Positions 1 through 11,298 of a DNA stretch of 64,000 nt are shown one piece after another. Numbering within the stretch: the first letter of the stretch is position 1; every line of letters starts with the position of its first letter. The position numbers and the translations under genes were made by a program. Source of the stretch: Branchiostoma floridae (taxonomy: Eukaryota; Chordata; Leptocardii; Amphioxiformes; Branchiostomatidae); assembly GCF_000003815.2 (NCBI RefSeq), contig NC_049994.1, positions 11,393,905 through 11,457,904 on the forward strand. The letters are read 5' to 3'. The notes beneath the pieces were generated by a model. The model was not told the origin of the DNA and ran no database searches. It worked only from the letters and a program-made list of their open reading frames with translations.

Positions 1-2139
1 CGTGTGATACGACTTTCGAACCTGTGCGATACGGAAGTTTTCGCGTCACAGGTATGACATAATATGGCTGGATACCTGGCCAAGACAGAATACCTACCCG
101 GAGGACCTGGGGGCCCTGGTGCAGCAACGACCTTGATTTCACAAGGGTTCTTTGGACATGCTCCGTCGTCTTCTGTTCCTTCCTCCCCGCGTACAGAAGT
201 AGAGTAGAAAACAACGCTGAAGGAAAGAAGAAACAACGCGACGGCGAAGTTTGACATTCCAAATGGGGACAACATGGCGAAGTTGTTCGCTAGGAGCTCC
301 GAGTTACGCCAGTGCAAATGAAATAGGGCTAAAATAGGGCTTGGATGACGATATGTCGTATGTTTTTATGTTAGATGCAAACTCGGTGATTATCAAATCA
401 TCCTCTTCATTGAATTAAAATTTTGATATTTCATTGAATAGTGTACGCAAGGGCATAATCGCATGTCTTTTACACATTGCGATTTACAGTTAGAAGTGGT
501 TTTGTGTGTTCCGAAAGACCCCTTGCATAACCATCTTTCTTGTCAGTCCAACCTTTGTTTTATCACCAGTGTTATTCTGGTGCCCCTACAGGGAAATGCT
601 GAGGCACGCAGTTGATACAAGGCCAACAGCGGTGCATGTCGCTAGTTGTTGATGTTCCTGGTCTGACATCGCACATCTGGCTTCTACATGTAGCAGCTAG
701 GAGATTAAGGTCAGTTCAACCAAGGCTTAGTTCAACTAAGGGTCAACAAAGAAAGATACCAGTGCGTCGCCAGCTTTCTGTCGGCGAGAACAGGGTACTT
801 TTTTGTAATAACAAATAGAACTTAGAAGCAATGTCCAACCCATTTGGTCTTTGAATGGCAGTTTCTGAGCAAAGGATTTCTGATCGTGAGCAATTCGACT
901 GCAATACTAGAAAGGCCGACATTTGCTTAAGAGCAAATACAGCATATTTCAGCCATACCCCTTCCCACGCAACATTGGACTGTTCCAAATCACCCCTGCG
1001 CAAAAATGGAACATCCTCTTAACAGTACATTATCCCCCAAAGTGGACTGGTATTGTGAATTGACTCCAGGTAAAAACAGAGCTTGCTTCTATTTTTCAGA
1101 AAATGACAATAATCACACCTTCCATTCAGAAAATTTTCATCATGACTGAAAATTGTTGAATGACTTCATGTAATGTCATTAACAATTTTCAGTACGATAA
1201 CTAGGTGTAAGTTTAAAAAAGTATAAGCTCCTTGTGATGTGGGTACATTTATTATTGCAATGAACTTTTTTTATTCAAGTAGGGCATACGATTTAATAAT
1301 TATCAAGCAGGTGCAGGTACTGTAGGAGCGTTTGTTTTCTTCAAGCTGTAAAACTGTTAAACTGTTTTACTTTGTATGCAATCAACCATCGAGCCTATTC
1401 TTATTTTAGTTTAACAACTTCCTGCCAGACCCGGAAGATACGATTGAACCTTGTTCGAGGATTTATTTTCGTCTGTCTGGTCAGTCTGTTCATACCCTGG
1501 CGCTGAGAGTGTTTTATTGGGCTGAAACTCTGGCAGTTTAAAGTTACTTACAATTTAAATGTTCAATGTTTATGCCAAACAACAACAGCACTAGGAAATG
1601 TGGCCACTATAGACAGGTGGTCACTATAGAGAAAATGCTGATCTATTGACTAGGAGCCATACGTTACACATGATTTCAGTACACTGATCATTAATCATAT
1701 AAACATTGCACAGGTAAGCCAATTGTTTAGATGTACAATTAAGTTCAAATAATTCTGAAGAGAAATATTGATGAGAAAATAATCATTCTCGCCACTGTCT
1801 AACTTATAATTACGTATCAAGACTAAACGCAGATTTTCTAACTAACGCACCTTTCGCCGACTTCATCATAGGACCGCCGGCTATCAATCAAACACGGCTG
1901 TTGATTAGACTTAGAGTTTCAAACAGTCATGTGCTGTGTGCCAGTTGACAGCGAACTTCATGCTACGTGATGTTTTACATTGCTTGGACCTTCTTTCCTA
2001 CAGTGGTGCTTCTACAAAATATTTAGACTGTAACACTGAGTTTTATAGAATAGAATTTGACGCAGAACAGCGTTTTTTGCTGGGTATTTTTTTGAAACAT
2101 GTCCGTGGGAATATCAGCGAGGCGGCGACGTAGGGATAT
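1..2139. other. Intergenic stretch without a recognisable gene
   Basis: No open frame here shows a recognisable domain or a plausible exon pair. The one recognisable piece is a 50-bp dispersed repeat at 907-956, which recurs almost identically at 28815-28864 inside intron 3 of the Ig-SH3 gene. The rest is AT-rich single-copy-looking DNA. Confidence 0.5.
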
Positions 2140-3490
2140 CAGACCGTCAACAAAAGTCGCACGGCGGCTAACGGCGCAGCGAGGATACTAGCGCTATAAA
2201 TAAGCGCTTCAACTAAGGATGGCAACCCGTACAATATTTTTGTATACTGTTGAGCTAAGTAAAGTTTGTTGTTTATGAGGTTTTAGTTGTCTTTGAAGCT
2301 TTGACCCGAAATATTTTAAAGTCAAACTGCTGAAGAGAAGTAAGTGACTGCTACGATTATCGTAGATATGGCCCTAAAAAAACTGATAAAAGAAGCCTTC
2401 TCAATAGCCTAAAATGCAAGAGCTTCCGGGGGGGCTTCGCCCACCTGGGTCCCCCCCACAGTGGCCCTGCCCCTGGACCCCGCCAGGGACATTCGGCGGC
2501 CCCCGGACCCCTGTCCGACGCTTTGAAAAAATCCTGGCGAGAAGTCTGTACGGCCTGAGTCTTCAAGTTAACGTATTGTGTGGTCCCGCTTATGAATATT
2601 AATTAGCCTTCGCTTTCCTCTTCGCTGATTGGCTGAACCATTAATTGAATTAACTCTTCCTGCCGGCTAGACGCAGGTGCAGATGTCGGCTCTGTGGGGT
2701 GAACGTCCGAAAGGTCACGGCATGGAGAACGAAAGAAAACCAATTTCCCCTAAAAAAAGTGCTGTAATTAAGCCTTTTACAGTACTTTATGCCAAAAATT
2801 TTACTTGGATCATTTTACCAACTATATTATGCCTATCTATACCAAATGTTACTCATACCAGGGTACAGGGGTGCAAAATATACCGTTATAAGACCGTCAA
2901 CAACAGTCGCACGGAGCTAACAGCGCAGCGAAAATACCATCGCTAGCGTTTCAACTTCGGATAACAAGTTATAAGTACTGTTGAACTCAGTAACGTTAAA
3001 GTTTGTTTTTTGTTGCCTTTGACGGTTTGACCTGAAACAGTGTTACGCTAAACTCCTGAAGAGAAGTTAAGTGACTGCTGCGATTATCATAGATATGCCC
3101 CTAAGAACTGATACAATATAAAGCCTTCTGAATAGTCTAAAATGCGAGAGCCTTAGGCGGGCTTTGCTCCCCCTGGCGGGAACACTGCTATATACGGGAT
3201 CATGAGGCCCCGCTTATGAATATTAATTAGCCTTTGGCCTCCTCTTCGCTGATTGGCTAGGTCTTTGATTCAATTAACTCTCCGGCTGACGCGCACAGGT
3301 GTGGCTCTGTGCGGGGTCACGGAAGGTCACGTCAGGAGGCCAAAAGAAAACAAATTTCCCCTCAGAAAAGTGCCAAAATTAATCATTTTAAAGTTGTTTA
3401 TGTCAAAAATTTTACTTGAATCTTGTTACCAAGTATCTAATGCCTATCTATACCAAATTTCAGGTCATTTAATTGTAATACCAGGGTACA
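2140..3490 (+). repeat. Two diverged direct copies of a ~745-bp repeat unit
   Basis: Position ~2146 matches ~2891 and the similarity continues through the unit. Shared landmarks in the same order are the AGACCGTCAACAA start, a GCTGATTGGCT block, a run of AAAATTTTACTTG and an ATACCAGGGTACAGG end. The first copy carries an extra GC-rich insert near 2420-2520. The second copy runs directly into the 163-bp tandem array that follows, so the two together form one composite block. Short open frames inside it are compositional. Confidence 0.7.
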
Positions 3491-4235
3491 GGAGCCAAAA
3501 GTGTCCTTTTTTGGTCAAAAATTGGCCAAAAAATCGCAAAAATAAGCATTTTGTTGCACTGTACACCAAAAGTGTTATTGAATTTATATGAAGGGATTAT
3601 CAAGGCACATCTGTGTCAAATTTCAGCTCATTCGGTTGCAATACCAAGGTACAGGAGCCAAAAGTGTCCTTTTTTGGTCAAAAATTGGTCAAAAAATCGC
3701 AAAAATAAGCATTTTGTTGTACTGTACACCAAAAGTGTTCTTAAATTTATATGGGGGCATTATCAAGGCACATCTCTGTCAAATTTCAGCTCATTTGGTT
3801 GTAATACCAGGGTACAGGGGCCAAAAGTGTCCTTTTTTGGTCAAAAATTGGTCAAAAAATCGCAAAAATAAGCATTTTGTTGTACTGTACACCAAAACTG
3901 ATATTGAATCTATATGGGGGACTTATCAAGGCACATCTGTGCCAAATTTCAGCTCATTCGGTTATAATACCAGGGTACAGGGGGCCCAAATATACAGTTT
4001 TGGTCTTAAGATGACCAAAAAACCTTAATAAAATCATTTAAGAGACAGATATGGAAAAAATGAAAAAAAAGCCCGAGGGTATTGGCCCACTCTACCCTTG
4101 TGCCAAATTTCAAGTCATTCGGTTGAGGAACAACGGAGATACCGTGTTCTGAAGATTTGACAGGAGAAAGAAAGAAGAAACATTACGAATACAATATATT
4201 TCACCATACCTATGGTATGGCTGAAATATAATTAT
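3430..4235 (+). repeat. Tandem array, 163-bp period, with a conserved tail
   Basis: The motif CAGGAGCCAAAAGTGTCC or a close variant starts at 3489, 3652, 3815 and 3978, an exact 163-bp spacing. The last unit is diverged. It is followed by a tail (about 4060-4235) containing GAAAGAAAGAAGAAA and ending in the short palindrome ACCATACCTATGGTATGG. The same last unit plus tail occurs at about 30130-30490. Because 163 is not a multiple of three, the long open frames across the array shift frame each unit and are not treated as genes. Confidence 0.85.
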
Positions 4236-4780
4236 TAGGACCGTTCCAACGTCCAAATATGTTAACAACAATCAAGAGTTTAAGCCAAGAGCAAAGGTAT
4301 GGGTACTCTTTTATAGTAAGCGACATTCCGCTTGCAAAGTCTGTATGTCTAATGACCATGACCAGTTTTACAGATCGCGAAACTGACCATTTTCAGTACG
4401 TAAGCACGCGTTAGCAAGGAAGGGTTTGATTTTGGATCTCTAGCGACAATCTTTGGAACTACAGATGACATTCAGTTGTTTGCATTTTTTCAGAAAAAGT
4501 TCGTATGTTATTATTTGTTAGAAAAAAGTGTGTCCCAGGACGTCATCTACAACAACAAAGGTGTCCTGAAAAGATTTTAAAAAATCACCATCGCATGATA
4601 ACTAAACAAATAAGTTTAGAAAATAGATTTGAAAAAAAAAATGATCAAACGTTTGTAATTTAAGCAATTATGATTGTCTCGTGCTATGCAAGGTAGAACA
4701 TTCTTCAAACATCCAACCCTAATTCTTTTTACAATATTCTAGAGGACAAACACACAGGGCATTGTGTGCTCTTTACTCAC

Positions 4781-4873
4781 TTTTACGTTTTGCTGTATTC
4801 ACAGTTCCCGCTACGTCTGGTACTGTGATGACGTATTGTACTTCAGAATCTTGTAGATGGTGTGTCGACTCAT
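4781..4873 (-). other. Possible orphan internal exon
   Basis: On the minus strand a T-rich tract ending TTCCTTGCAG is followed by 93 open bases (30 full codons plus split codons) and a good donor, AAA|GTGAGT. Both ends are phase 1, the arrangement seen in shuffled extracellular exons. The peptide contains VQYVITVPDVAG and matches no family I recognise. No partner exon was found nearby, so it could be a relic or chance. Confidence 0.3.
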
Positions 4874-6854
4874 CTGCAAGGAACGGAAAAGTATAACAAA
4901 AAACAAACAACAACAACAACAAAAAACTTGATTTGAGTTGGCGTTCGGCATCATTGGTCAAGCTCAGTCACGTGTATGAACGCACCAATCATACTGCACT
5001 ACCACTGGATGGCAAATATGGCAGCGGGATTTCTTGTTTTGAATCATGATCCGGGAGAAAGAAATGGGTAACAGACGGCGGCGCGTTATGGACTTTATAT
5101 TAGCAGATTTGAAGATCCAACCAACCCACCAGTGAGCCAGGTAACACTAAGGGAGCCTTTCTACGACTGTGATGAGGGGTACTAATACTGGGCTACTAGT
5201 GCTGCATGTACTAGTTATATCGGCGCCCTCCCAAATCATCACCACAATTAACATTCCCAGTTTTGTAATCAATTGTACAGTTTAGAAACAATGATATCAC
5301 CCTTTACGCTAACTAAACTCTACACAGAAACTCGTAGAATAGTAAACCTTGGTTGGTTCGCAGTCGTCACAACACCTTCCACCGACGCAACCGCCCCGAA
5401 GAATGCTTAAATGGCGTATTCTAGTGACATTCGGATGCGGACTAAAGAAAGCCAGCGTGTCATGCCATTTGTATCATATTCGCACGAGGGCGCTGTCAAC
5501 GTGTTGTACCTGGCGGTATGTGACTCCCCAGTATCTCCATATATCTGGAACATTTGTGATCTGAAACGCATGTCTTCAGAATCTCTTTCTCTCTATTGAT
5601 ATGTAATACATAACCTTATACTATAGCTAAGAGCTTTAGCCGATGAGTAAGCATAACCCAGATGCTGGTACATTGTATACGATATCCAAAAGGACAGTCC
5701 CAGAATTAATCTAGTCTTTAAGAGCTATCTACCACTAAAAATCACGACCATAGCATGTTCAACTCTAATCGTTTCAAGATCTCATCAAGACCTAACCACG
5801 TACCAAATATCAAGACAATCTATCTAGCAGGCATTCTGGTCAACTACATAATACTTTCTCGAAACAATTGCAAGTACAACAGATTTCAATATCTTCGATG
5901 CGACAGACGTAGTCAGATTTGAATATATCTTTTAAAGCAACAACTCCCACATTGCGAACATAAATGTTACAGACGATACAATGTTCTTCGTGGAACAGCC
6001 GATACTTCTTCCCATCCATCCACATTTCGCTATGCTTTAAGATACTAGTAAATAGCGTTTTAAATACATTGGACGATCATTTGTATTGCCGCGCTAAGGA
6101 TAAGGCACGATCACGGCGTTTGCAGTCGGGCTGAGTTGTGGGCACACCGGTTCAGTACGATAACAAATGTCGGTACAGGTTCCTTGACCCGGGATCGAAA
6201 AGGAGCCATTCTTCTTCAGTTTACGATTCGCGGCGTTTCTTTGATTCCGGACAGCCTTTGTTGAAATGCTACCGGTTGGGTCGCATGGGTGACGGCGACA
6301 GGGATGTTGGGAGTTCCAAACTGCCACTTTTTTCGGCACACTATTCATTATGTAGCATTGTTGCCAATCAATTTTCTTTTAAAAATCCCTATTGTAGATT
6401 CTTTTTGCCCAACAATTTTTTATCGTTGGTAATGTTGTATACCTATGCGTTATTAGCTCTTTACAAAATCTTGATAGATCTAAACAGTTTACTGGGCAAA
6501 ATAAAATCAGATCCATATCAAAGTAGAGTTCATCGAACACATACCTCCTCCAATACAAAACGTTTAAAACCATTGATTTTGATTGCCTGGCCTGCAATAA
6601 TTATGAATTCATATGACATTCAAATTCTTAATGGTTATATAGGTATCCATTCCATCACGAGGTGCGCTTTCTATTTACAAACCGAAGAAGAAACCACACG
6701 CATCTGCGCACGTATCTACACAGTTCTTTCACCGTGTACCAAGCATTATTACAATCTATTACGGTCCAAGGTGTCTTGGCATATTGACAACTTAACAACA
6801 CAGGTAAACAAACACTGGGGACCAAAACACAAGTAGCAAGTTGCAAGTTTTGTC
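4874..6854. other. Intergenic stretch, nothing supported
   Basis: An open frame of 232 codons lies at 6138-6836 on the plus strand. Its amino-acid composition is unremarkable and it shows no domain, signal peptide or splice context. I see no gene here beyond the flanking candidate exon and the TRIM 3' end. Confidence 0.4.
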
Positions 6855-6860
6855 TTTATT
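6855..6860 (-). terminator. AATAAA polyadenylation signal of the TRIM gene
   Basis: TTTATT on the plus strand reads AATAAA on the minus strand, about 165 bp downstream of the TRIM stop codon at 7025. It is the only such hexamer I noticed in that interval. Confidence 0.5.
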
Positions 6861-8917
6861 CACTCTTTCAATATGCTATACCAAGAGGTTGCTCTTCTTG
6901 CCATTTTTCTCGTATGGAATTGGCAGTTGTTCATACTTGTTACATAACATGACACAAAAATAATGTACACGTACAAAGTAGAATCGTTTGGTACATGAAA
7001 GAAAAATCAAATCTAATACAGCCATCATTTGTACTTGTATTTCTCTACACAACCTCGGTACAAGCGGGCCACAGCGACACAGCCGTCAGGAGTCAGGGCG
7101 ATTCCGTAAGAGTATCTTCCCTCAATTGTAGCAATCTTTTCTTTGAACGTGCCGTCAGGCCCAAACACCTGTAGTCGACCGTCATGGCAGTTCACTACAA
7201 TGATGTTACCTGCCTGGTCTAGCGCTACACCTGACGGGTTTTGGAACTCACCGTCATTCCGGCCTTCTTTGCCAAAGGCGAACCTATGGTTTCCCGTAAG
7301 GTCAAACGTAAACACTACGTGTGCACTGTTGTCGGTGACGTAGAACAGGTCACGTGATTCATCCACCGCTATGAAACAATGGTTCCTGTAAAAGTCCCTT
7401 CCCAATTTCCCGGATGAGACTACCATCAGAACGCAAAAGGAGGCAGGACTTTTGCTGCTTGTCCGCCAAAATCATGCGATCGTCTCCCAGAACGGCTAGA
7501 CCGAGTGGAATTAATCCCATACAGCCAGGTCTGAACGTGTTCAAGAGTTTGCCTTCCCCAGCGAAGCATCTTATTCCGTAGCCTTGGCCCCAAGAAGTCA
7601 CAAGAAACCTTCCATTTGAGTCCGCATCAATACCGAATGGACAATCACCGTCAACAGAGAAACACTTCAAAGAGTGGCCTTTCTCTACGTCAAACACCTG
7701 AACTCGCCTGTTCCCTTGCTCCACAACGGCAATTTTGCCGCTTTTATCAACCACTACACCTACCGGCTTATTCACTTTCCCCGCCCGCCCAATAGTTAAC
7801 ACTGGCGTGTCCCTTCCTTGCACAGTAATATCAACAGGACTACCTGCCACAGGTTGTGATCTTACCTTGACCTCTAACACATAACGACCTATATCCTGTG
7901 TCTTGTACGAAATTTCATACACGCCGTTTCCCGTTTGTTTTAACTGTAGCTGTACCGGCTTTCCTAAAGAGTCCTTTAAGTTGGCTGCGATATCCTCGCG
8001 TCTTATGTCACACGGCTTCCCATTCTTGTCAATAGTGTTCAGAAGGCAAATATTGACAAATCCTACCACAGCAGGCTTAACAACGACAGAGCACTTCGAT
8101 GGGTCTACATTACGCATCGCTACTACATCGACTAGCTTGGTAAGTTGTTTCTCGAAGTCAGTAACGTTGGTGCTTTTCACGAAGTTGACCTCTCCTAGTC
8201 GTGGCGTCATATCAGCTCGCTTGGCAAGTAGATCCTCTACTCTCTTCTGGACTTGACCTTCGACCTCCACAATGTGTACGTCACTTCCGTGCTCCACTGC
8301 TTGTTTGCAAAACTCGTATGCACTTCTTATTCCGGTCTCATCAAACTCCAGTTCCGCTTTCTGTGTGTTCAAACTTTTGGCGATCTCCTGACAAGTTGTG
8401 TCGATTTGAGCCACAGTCGCTTCTTCTTGTTTCTTGATAAGGTCGACAAGATGGTTGAAGTATGTTGTGGCTTCGCTGGTAGCTTCTTTCTTTGTAATGG
8501 GTAGCTTCGCCTTTTCCTTATCTATCTCTTCCAAAGCTACATGGATACTATTTAGCCGGGGAGTGAGTTGATCCATAAGACTCTGCAGGCTTTCTTTCTT
8601 CGTTTGAGCTACAGGGGAGATTTCGACGGTATTGTGATCCTTGCCTGGTCGATGATCAATCACAGTGCAGGCCGTACAAATCAAAGTGTTACAACTTTTG
8701 CAGTAGAACGCCAGCTCCTGGTTTTTGTGCTTACTGCAGTGTTTCTTGCGCCGAAACTTTTCCATGTCGTCCTTTGTCTTTATGGCTTCTTGGGGAACAA
8801 CTTCATGCTCCTTCAGAGCCGGTATTCTGCAATGCATCTTTGCACAAGCCTCGCATAGGAGGACAGCACAATCTGCACACCATGATTTGACCCCGTCTTG
8901 ACCGCCCTCACACACAT

Positions 8918-11004
8918 CTGCATCTGCATCTGCATAGGATACCCCCAAATGACCCCGCGAGGGGCAAAAGTAGGGGGGGGGGGGAGCTGAGGCTCCCGGG
9001 TTAGGGCGGGCAGGCCGCCTGCCTGGCACGGAAGTGCTCAACGTTGGGAGCGCTTACAACCGTGCCAGGCAGGGCATTCCACTCGGGAATTGTGCGTGGG
9101 AAAAAAGAATGTTTGTAGATATCGGTGCGTGCAAATATGTGTTGATATTTGAAGTCGTGACTACCCCGGGTGCGCCCTTGGGCAGGCTTCAGAATATTGC
9201 TGGCGTCTATGTTAATATTATTGTTGACTACTTTATAGAAAAAGGTGAGGCGGGCGTTCCTCCTCCTTTCGGAGAGAGGGCGCCACTGCAGGTCTGAAAG
9301 CATTTGTGTCACGCTGCTAGTCTGCCGGTAGTCATTTAGGGTCACTCGGGCTGCCCTGCGCTGGACGGCCTCCACCGCCTGTATCCCTTTGTTGGTGTAC
9401 GGGTCCCAGACGATGGCACTATATTCCAAGTGAGGCCGTACCAGCGCTTTGTAACAAGTGGCCTTGACCCTAGATGGACAATGGGTCAAGTTGCGCCGAA
9501 TGACTCCTAGGACCTTACCAGCTTTGCTAGTGGCGTGGTTGATATGGGTGTCCCACCGCAAATCGTCGGACAGTTGTACTCCAAGATAGGGGTGGGACTT
9601 AACACCGGTAAGGGCTTCTCCACAGAGGGAGTACTGAGTTATGATGGGGTGCTTTTTACGGGTGATATGGAGGATGTGACATTTAGAGGGGTTGAACGAC
9701 ATGAGCCAACGATTTTGCTATTCTGTTAGCGTATCGAGGTCAGACTGTAGCCCTTGTGCGTCAGAAGGCTTGCTGATAGTTCGATAAATCAAGCAATCGT
9801 CAGCAAACAGTCGAACATGTGAGTCTACGGAATCGGGTAGGTCATTAATGTAGAGCAGGAATAGCAGAGGGCCTAACACAGTACCCTGCGGAACTCCAGA
9901 GGTGACCTTGACAGCTTTAGATGTTCCACCGTCAAAGACAACCCTCTGGGTTCTCTCCGTAAGGAAGGCCCTAAGCCAAGACTGAAGGAGGCCAGAAATA
10001 CCATAGTGCTCGAGCTTGCTCAGCAGACGTTCGTGTGGCACAGTATCGAATGCTTTGCTAAAGTCAAGCACCGCGGCATCGACCTGTTTGTTCTGGTCCA
10101 TGTTCTTGGCCAGGTCTTGGAGGGTAAGCACCAGCTGGCTCTCGCAGGACAGACCCTTCCTGAAGCCGTGTTGCGCAGGGGACAGAATGCCATGAGCGTC
10201 TAGATGTTTCATCATGTGGCTGTGCACGATGTGTTCGAGCACTTTACCACAGACCGATGTCAGAGACACCGGCCTATAGTTTGATGGCAAGGTTCTGTCC
10301 CCCTTTTTGAAGATTGGAGCGATGTTAGCTGTTCTCCAATCTTCAGGAACATCTCCCGTGGATATTGACTGGGAGAATATGACCTGTAATATTGGCGCAA
10401 TTTGTTCGGCTACGGTCTTCAGGAGGCGAGGTGGTAATCCGTCTGGTCCTGTGGCCTTGCTGGGGTTAAGACAGGAGAGCTGTTTGGCTACCCCCTCCAC
10501 TGTGATGTTAAGGGAGGGGATAGTTGGAGCTTTGGGTTCGCCAAGGGTAGGAACGGTGGTCTTATCCTCCCTGGTAAACACTGACTCAAACTGGGCCCCC
10601 AGTGCATCAGCCTTTTCTTTGGGGTCAGATGTTAGCACCCCCTGATGTCTTAGGGCGGACGCACCAGTAGAGTCTTGTCTGATGGATTTGACATAGCTCC
10701 AAAAGGCCTTGGGATTATCCTCGATGTTAGACTCCAGGTAATTGGAGACATAATCCCTATGGGCCTTCCTAACTCTCTGCTTAACGCCCTTCCTACACCT
10801 CTTGAACTTTGCCCAGGCTTCATTGGAGTTGGATCTCCTAGCCTTGGAAAAAAGTTCAGACCGCTTACGCATAGCTTTGCGAATCTGGGGAGTTATCCAA
10901 GGTTTGTTGGATTGTGGCCTCACTTTTATCCTGGGGACATGCTTATTGGCAGCACCACTAACGGCTGCCTTAAACAGCTCCCAGTTTTCTGAGGCAGTGT
11001 TGTG
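8918..11004 (-). mobile_element. 5'-truncated CR1/Jockey-superfamily non-LTR retrotransposon inserted in TRIM
   Basis: The insert is about 2.1 kb and is flanked by CACAT on the plus strand at 8913-8917 and 11005-11009, a candidate 5-bp target-site duplication. It encodes reverse transcriptase and the C-terminal region only; the apurinic endonuclease is missing, as is usual for 5'-truncated copies. The 3' end carries a short hexamer repeat (GCAGAT)n next to the duplication, typical of CR1/L2-type tails, preceded by a C-rich tract near 8970-8985. Sequence style of the C-terminal half (EAVQRRAARV, SLSERRRNARL-like) fits the CR1/Crack/Daphne part of the superfamily. The exact clade is not certain. 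Confidence 0.85.
9001..11004 (-). CDS. Retrotransposon reverse transcriptase with one internal amber stop
   Basis: The frame is continuous with the upstream RING frame. It carries a PWITPQIRKAMRKR linker, then RT motifs: NYRPVSL, a conserved AVLDFSKAFDTVPH block, SGVPQGTVLGPLLF, and the catalytic FADD box. At 9718-9720 a TAG replaces what should be a Trp codon (TLTE-stop-QNRW). The same frame then continues (SFNPSKCHIL, YLGVQLSDDLRW, EAVQRRAARV) to a true stop at 9001. Only this nonsense change was seen in about 660 codons, which suggests a young copy. It cannot make a full protein without readthrough. Confidence 0.8.
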
Positions 11005-11298
11005 CACATGGCACGTCACACCCGGCTGTGCCCCCTTCTTCGCCGCCACGAAATCTAGAAGGTTGTTGACGTAGAAATTGCCCCTAAGACCATCAACACC
11101 GTGGTCTGGTAGACTGACCTGAGTGCGGCAGGTTGGACACTCAAGAGGTTGTTGCTTCGTGGCCCAACGCTGGAGGCATTCCTTGCAAAACGTATGCAGG
11201 CATGGCAGAACTCGAGGATCCCGGAAATACAGCAGGCAGACAGGGCACGTCAGAAACTGCTCGTCAAAGTCGACAGATCCCTCAACCTTACCCGCCAT

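Larger units (their letters stand above)
7025..11298 (-). pseudogene. TRIM71/TRIM2/3-like RING-B-box-filamin-NHL gene, split by a retrotransposon and frameshifted
   Basis: TRIM proteins of this layout are RING-type E3 ubiquitin ligases or RNA-binding regulators. The start at 11298 opens a C3HC4 RING (CPVC, HTFC, CPTC; residues ~15-60). After 11005 the frame runs into a retrotransposon. The TRIM frame resumes at 8912 with B-box 1 (CEGG, CADC, CEAC), B-box 2 (CSKHKNQ, CKSC, CTAC), a coiled coil, a filamin-type domain ending PVDITVQG, and NHL repeats. Removing the insert joins CHV to CEGG exactly in frame. Near 7373 one extra base shifts the frame inside an NHL repeat: one frame stops at 7359, while the homologous continuation (IAVDESRDLFYV onward) runs to the stop at 7025. 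No introns are needed, as in many lancelet TRIMs. The gene looks recently broken rather than old, because both halves are otherwise clean. The NHL shift could be an assembly error. Confidence 0.85.

Noticed and set aside
2357..2602. Pro/Gly-rich frames on both strands
   Set aside because: Produced by the GC-rich insert of a repeat unit; frames on both strands reflect composition only.
3253..4028. Overlapping open frames of 106-146 codons
   Set aside because: They lie in a 163-bp tandem array whose period is not a multiple of three, and neighbouring units are read in different frames.
6138..6836. 232-codon open frame on the plus strand and an 84-codon frame opposite
   Set aside because: No domain, signal peptide, splice context or homologous feel; consistent with chance in a low-stop stretch.
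7359..7426. An intron explaining the TRIM NHL frame change
   Set aside because: The two frames meet within a few bases with continuous homology and no GT-AG pair, so a one-base shift is simpler.
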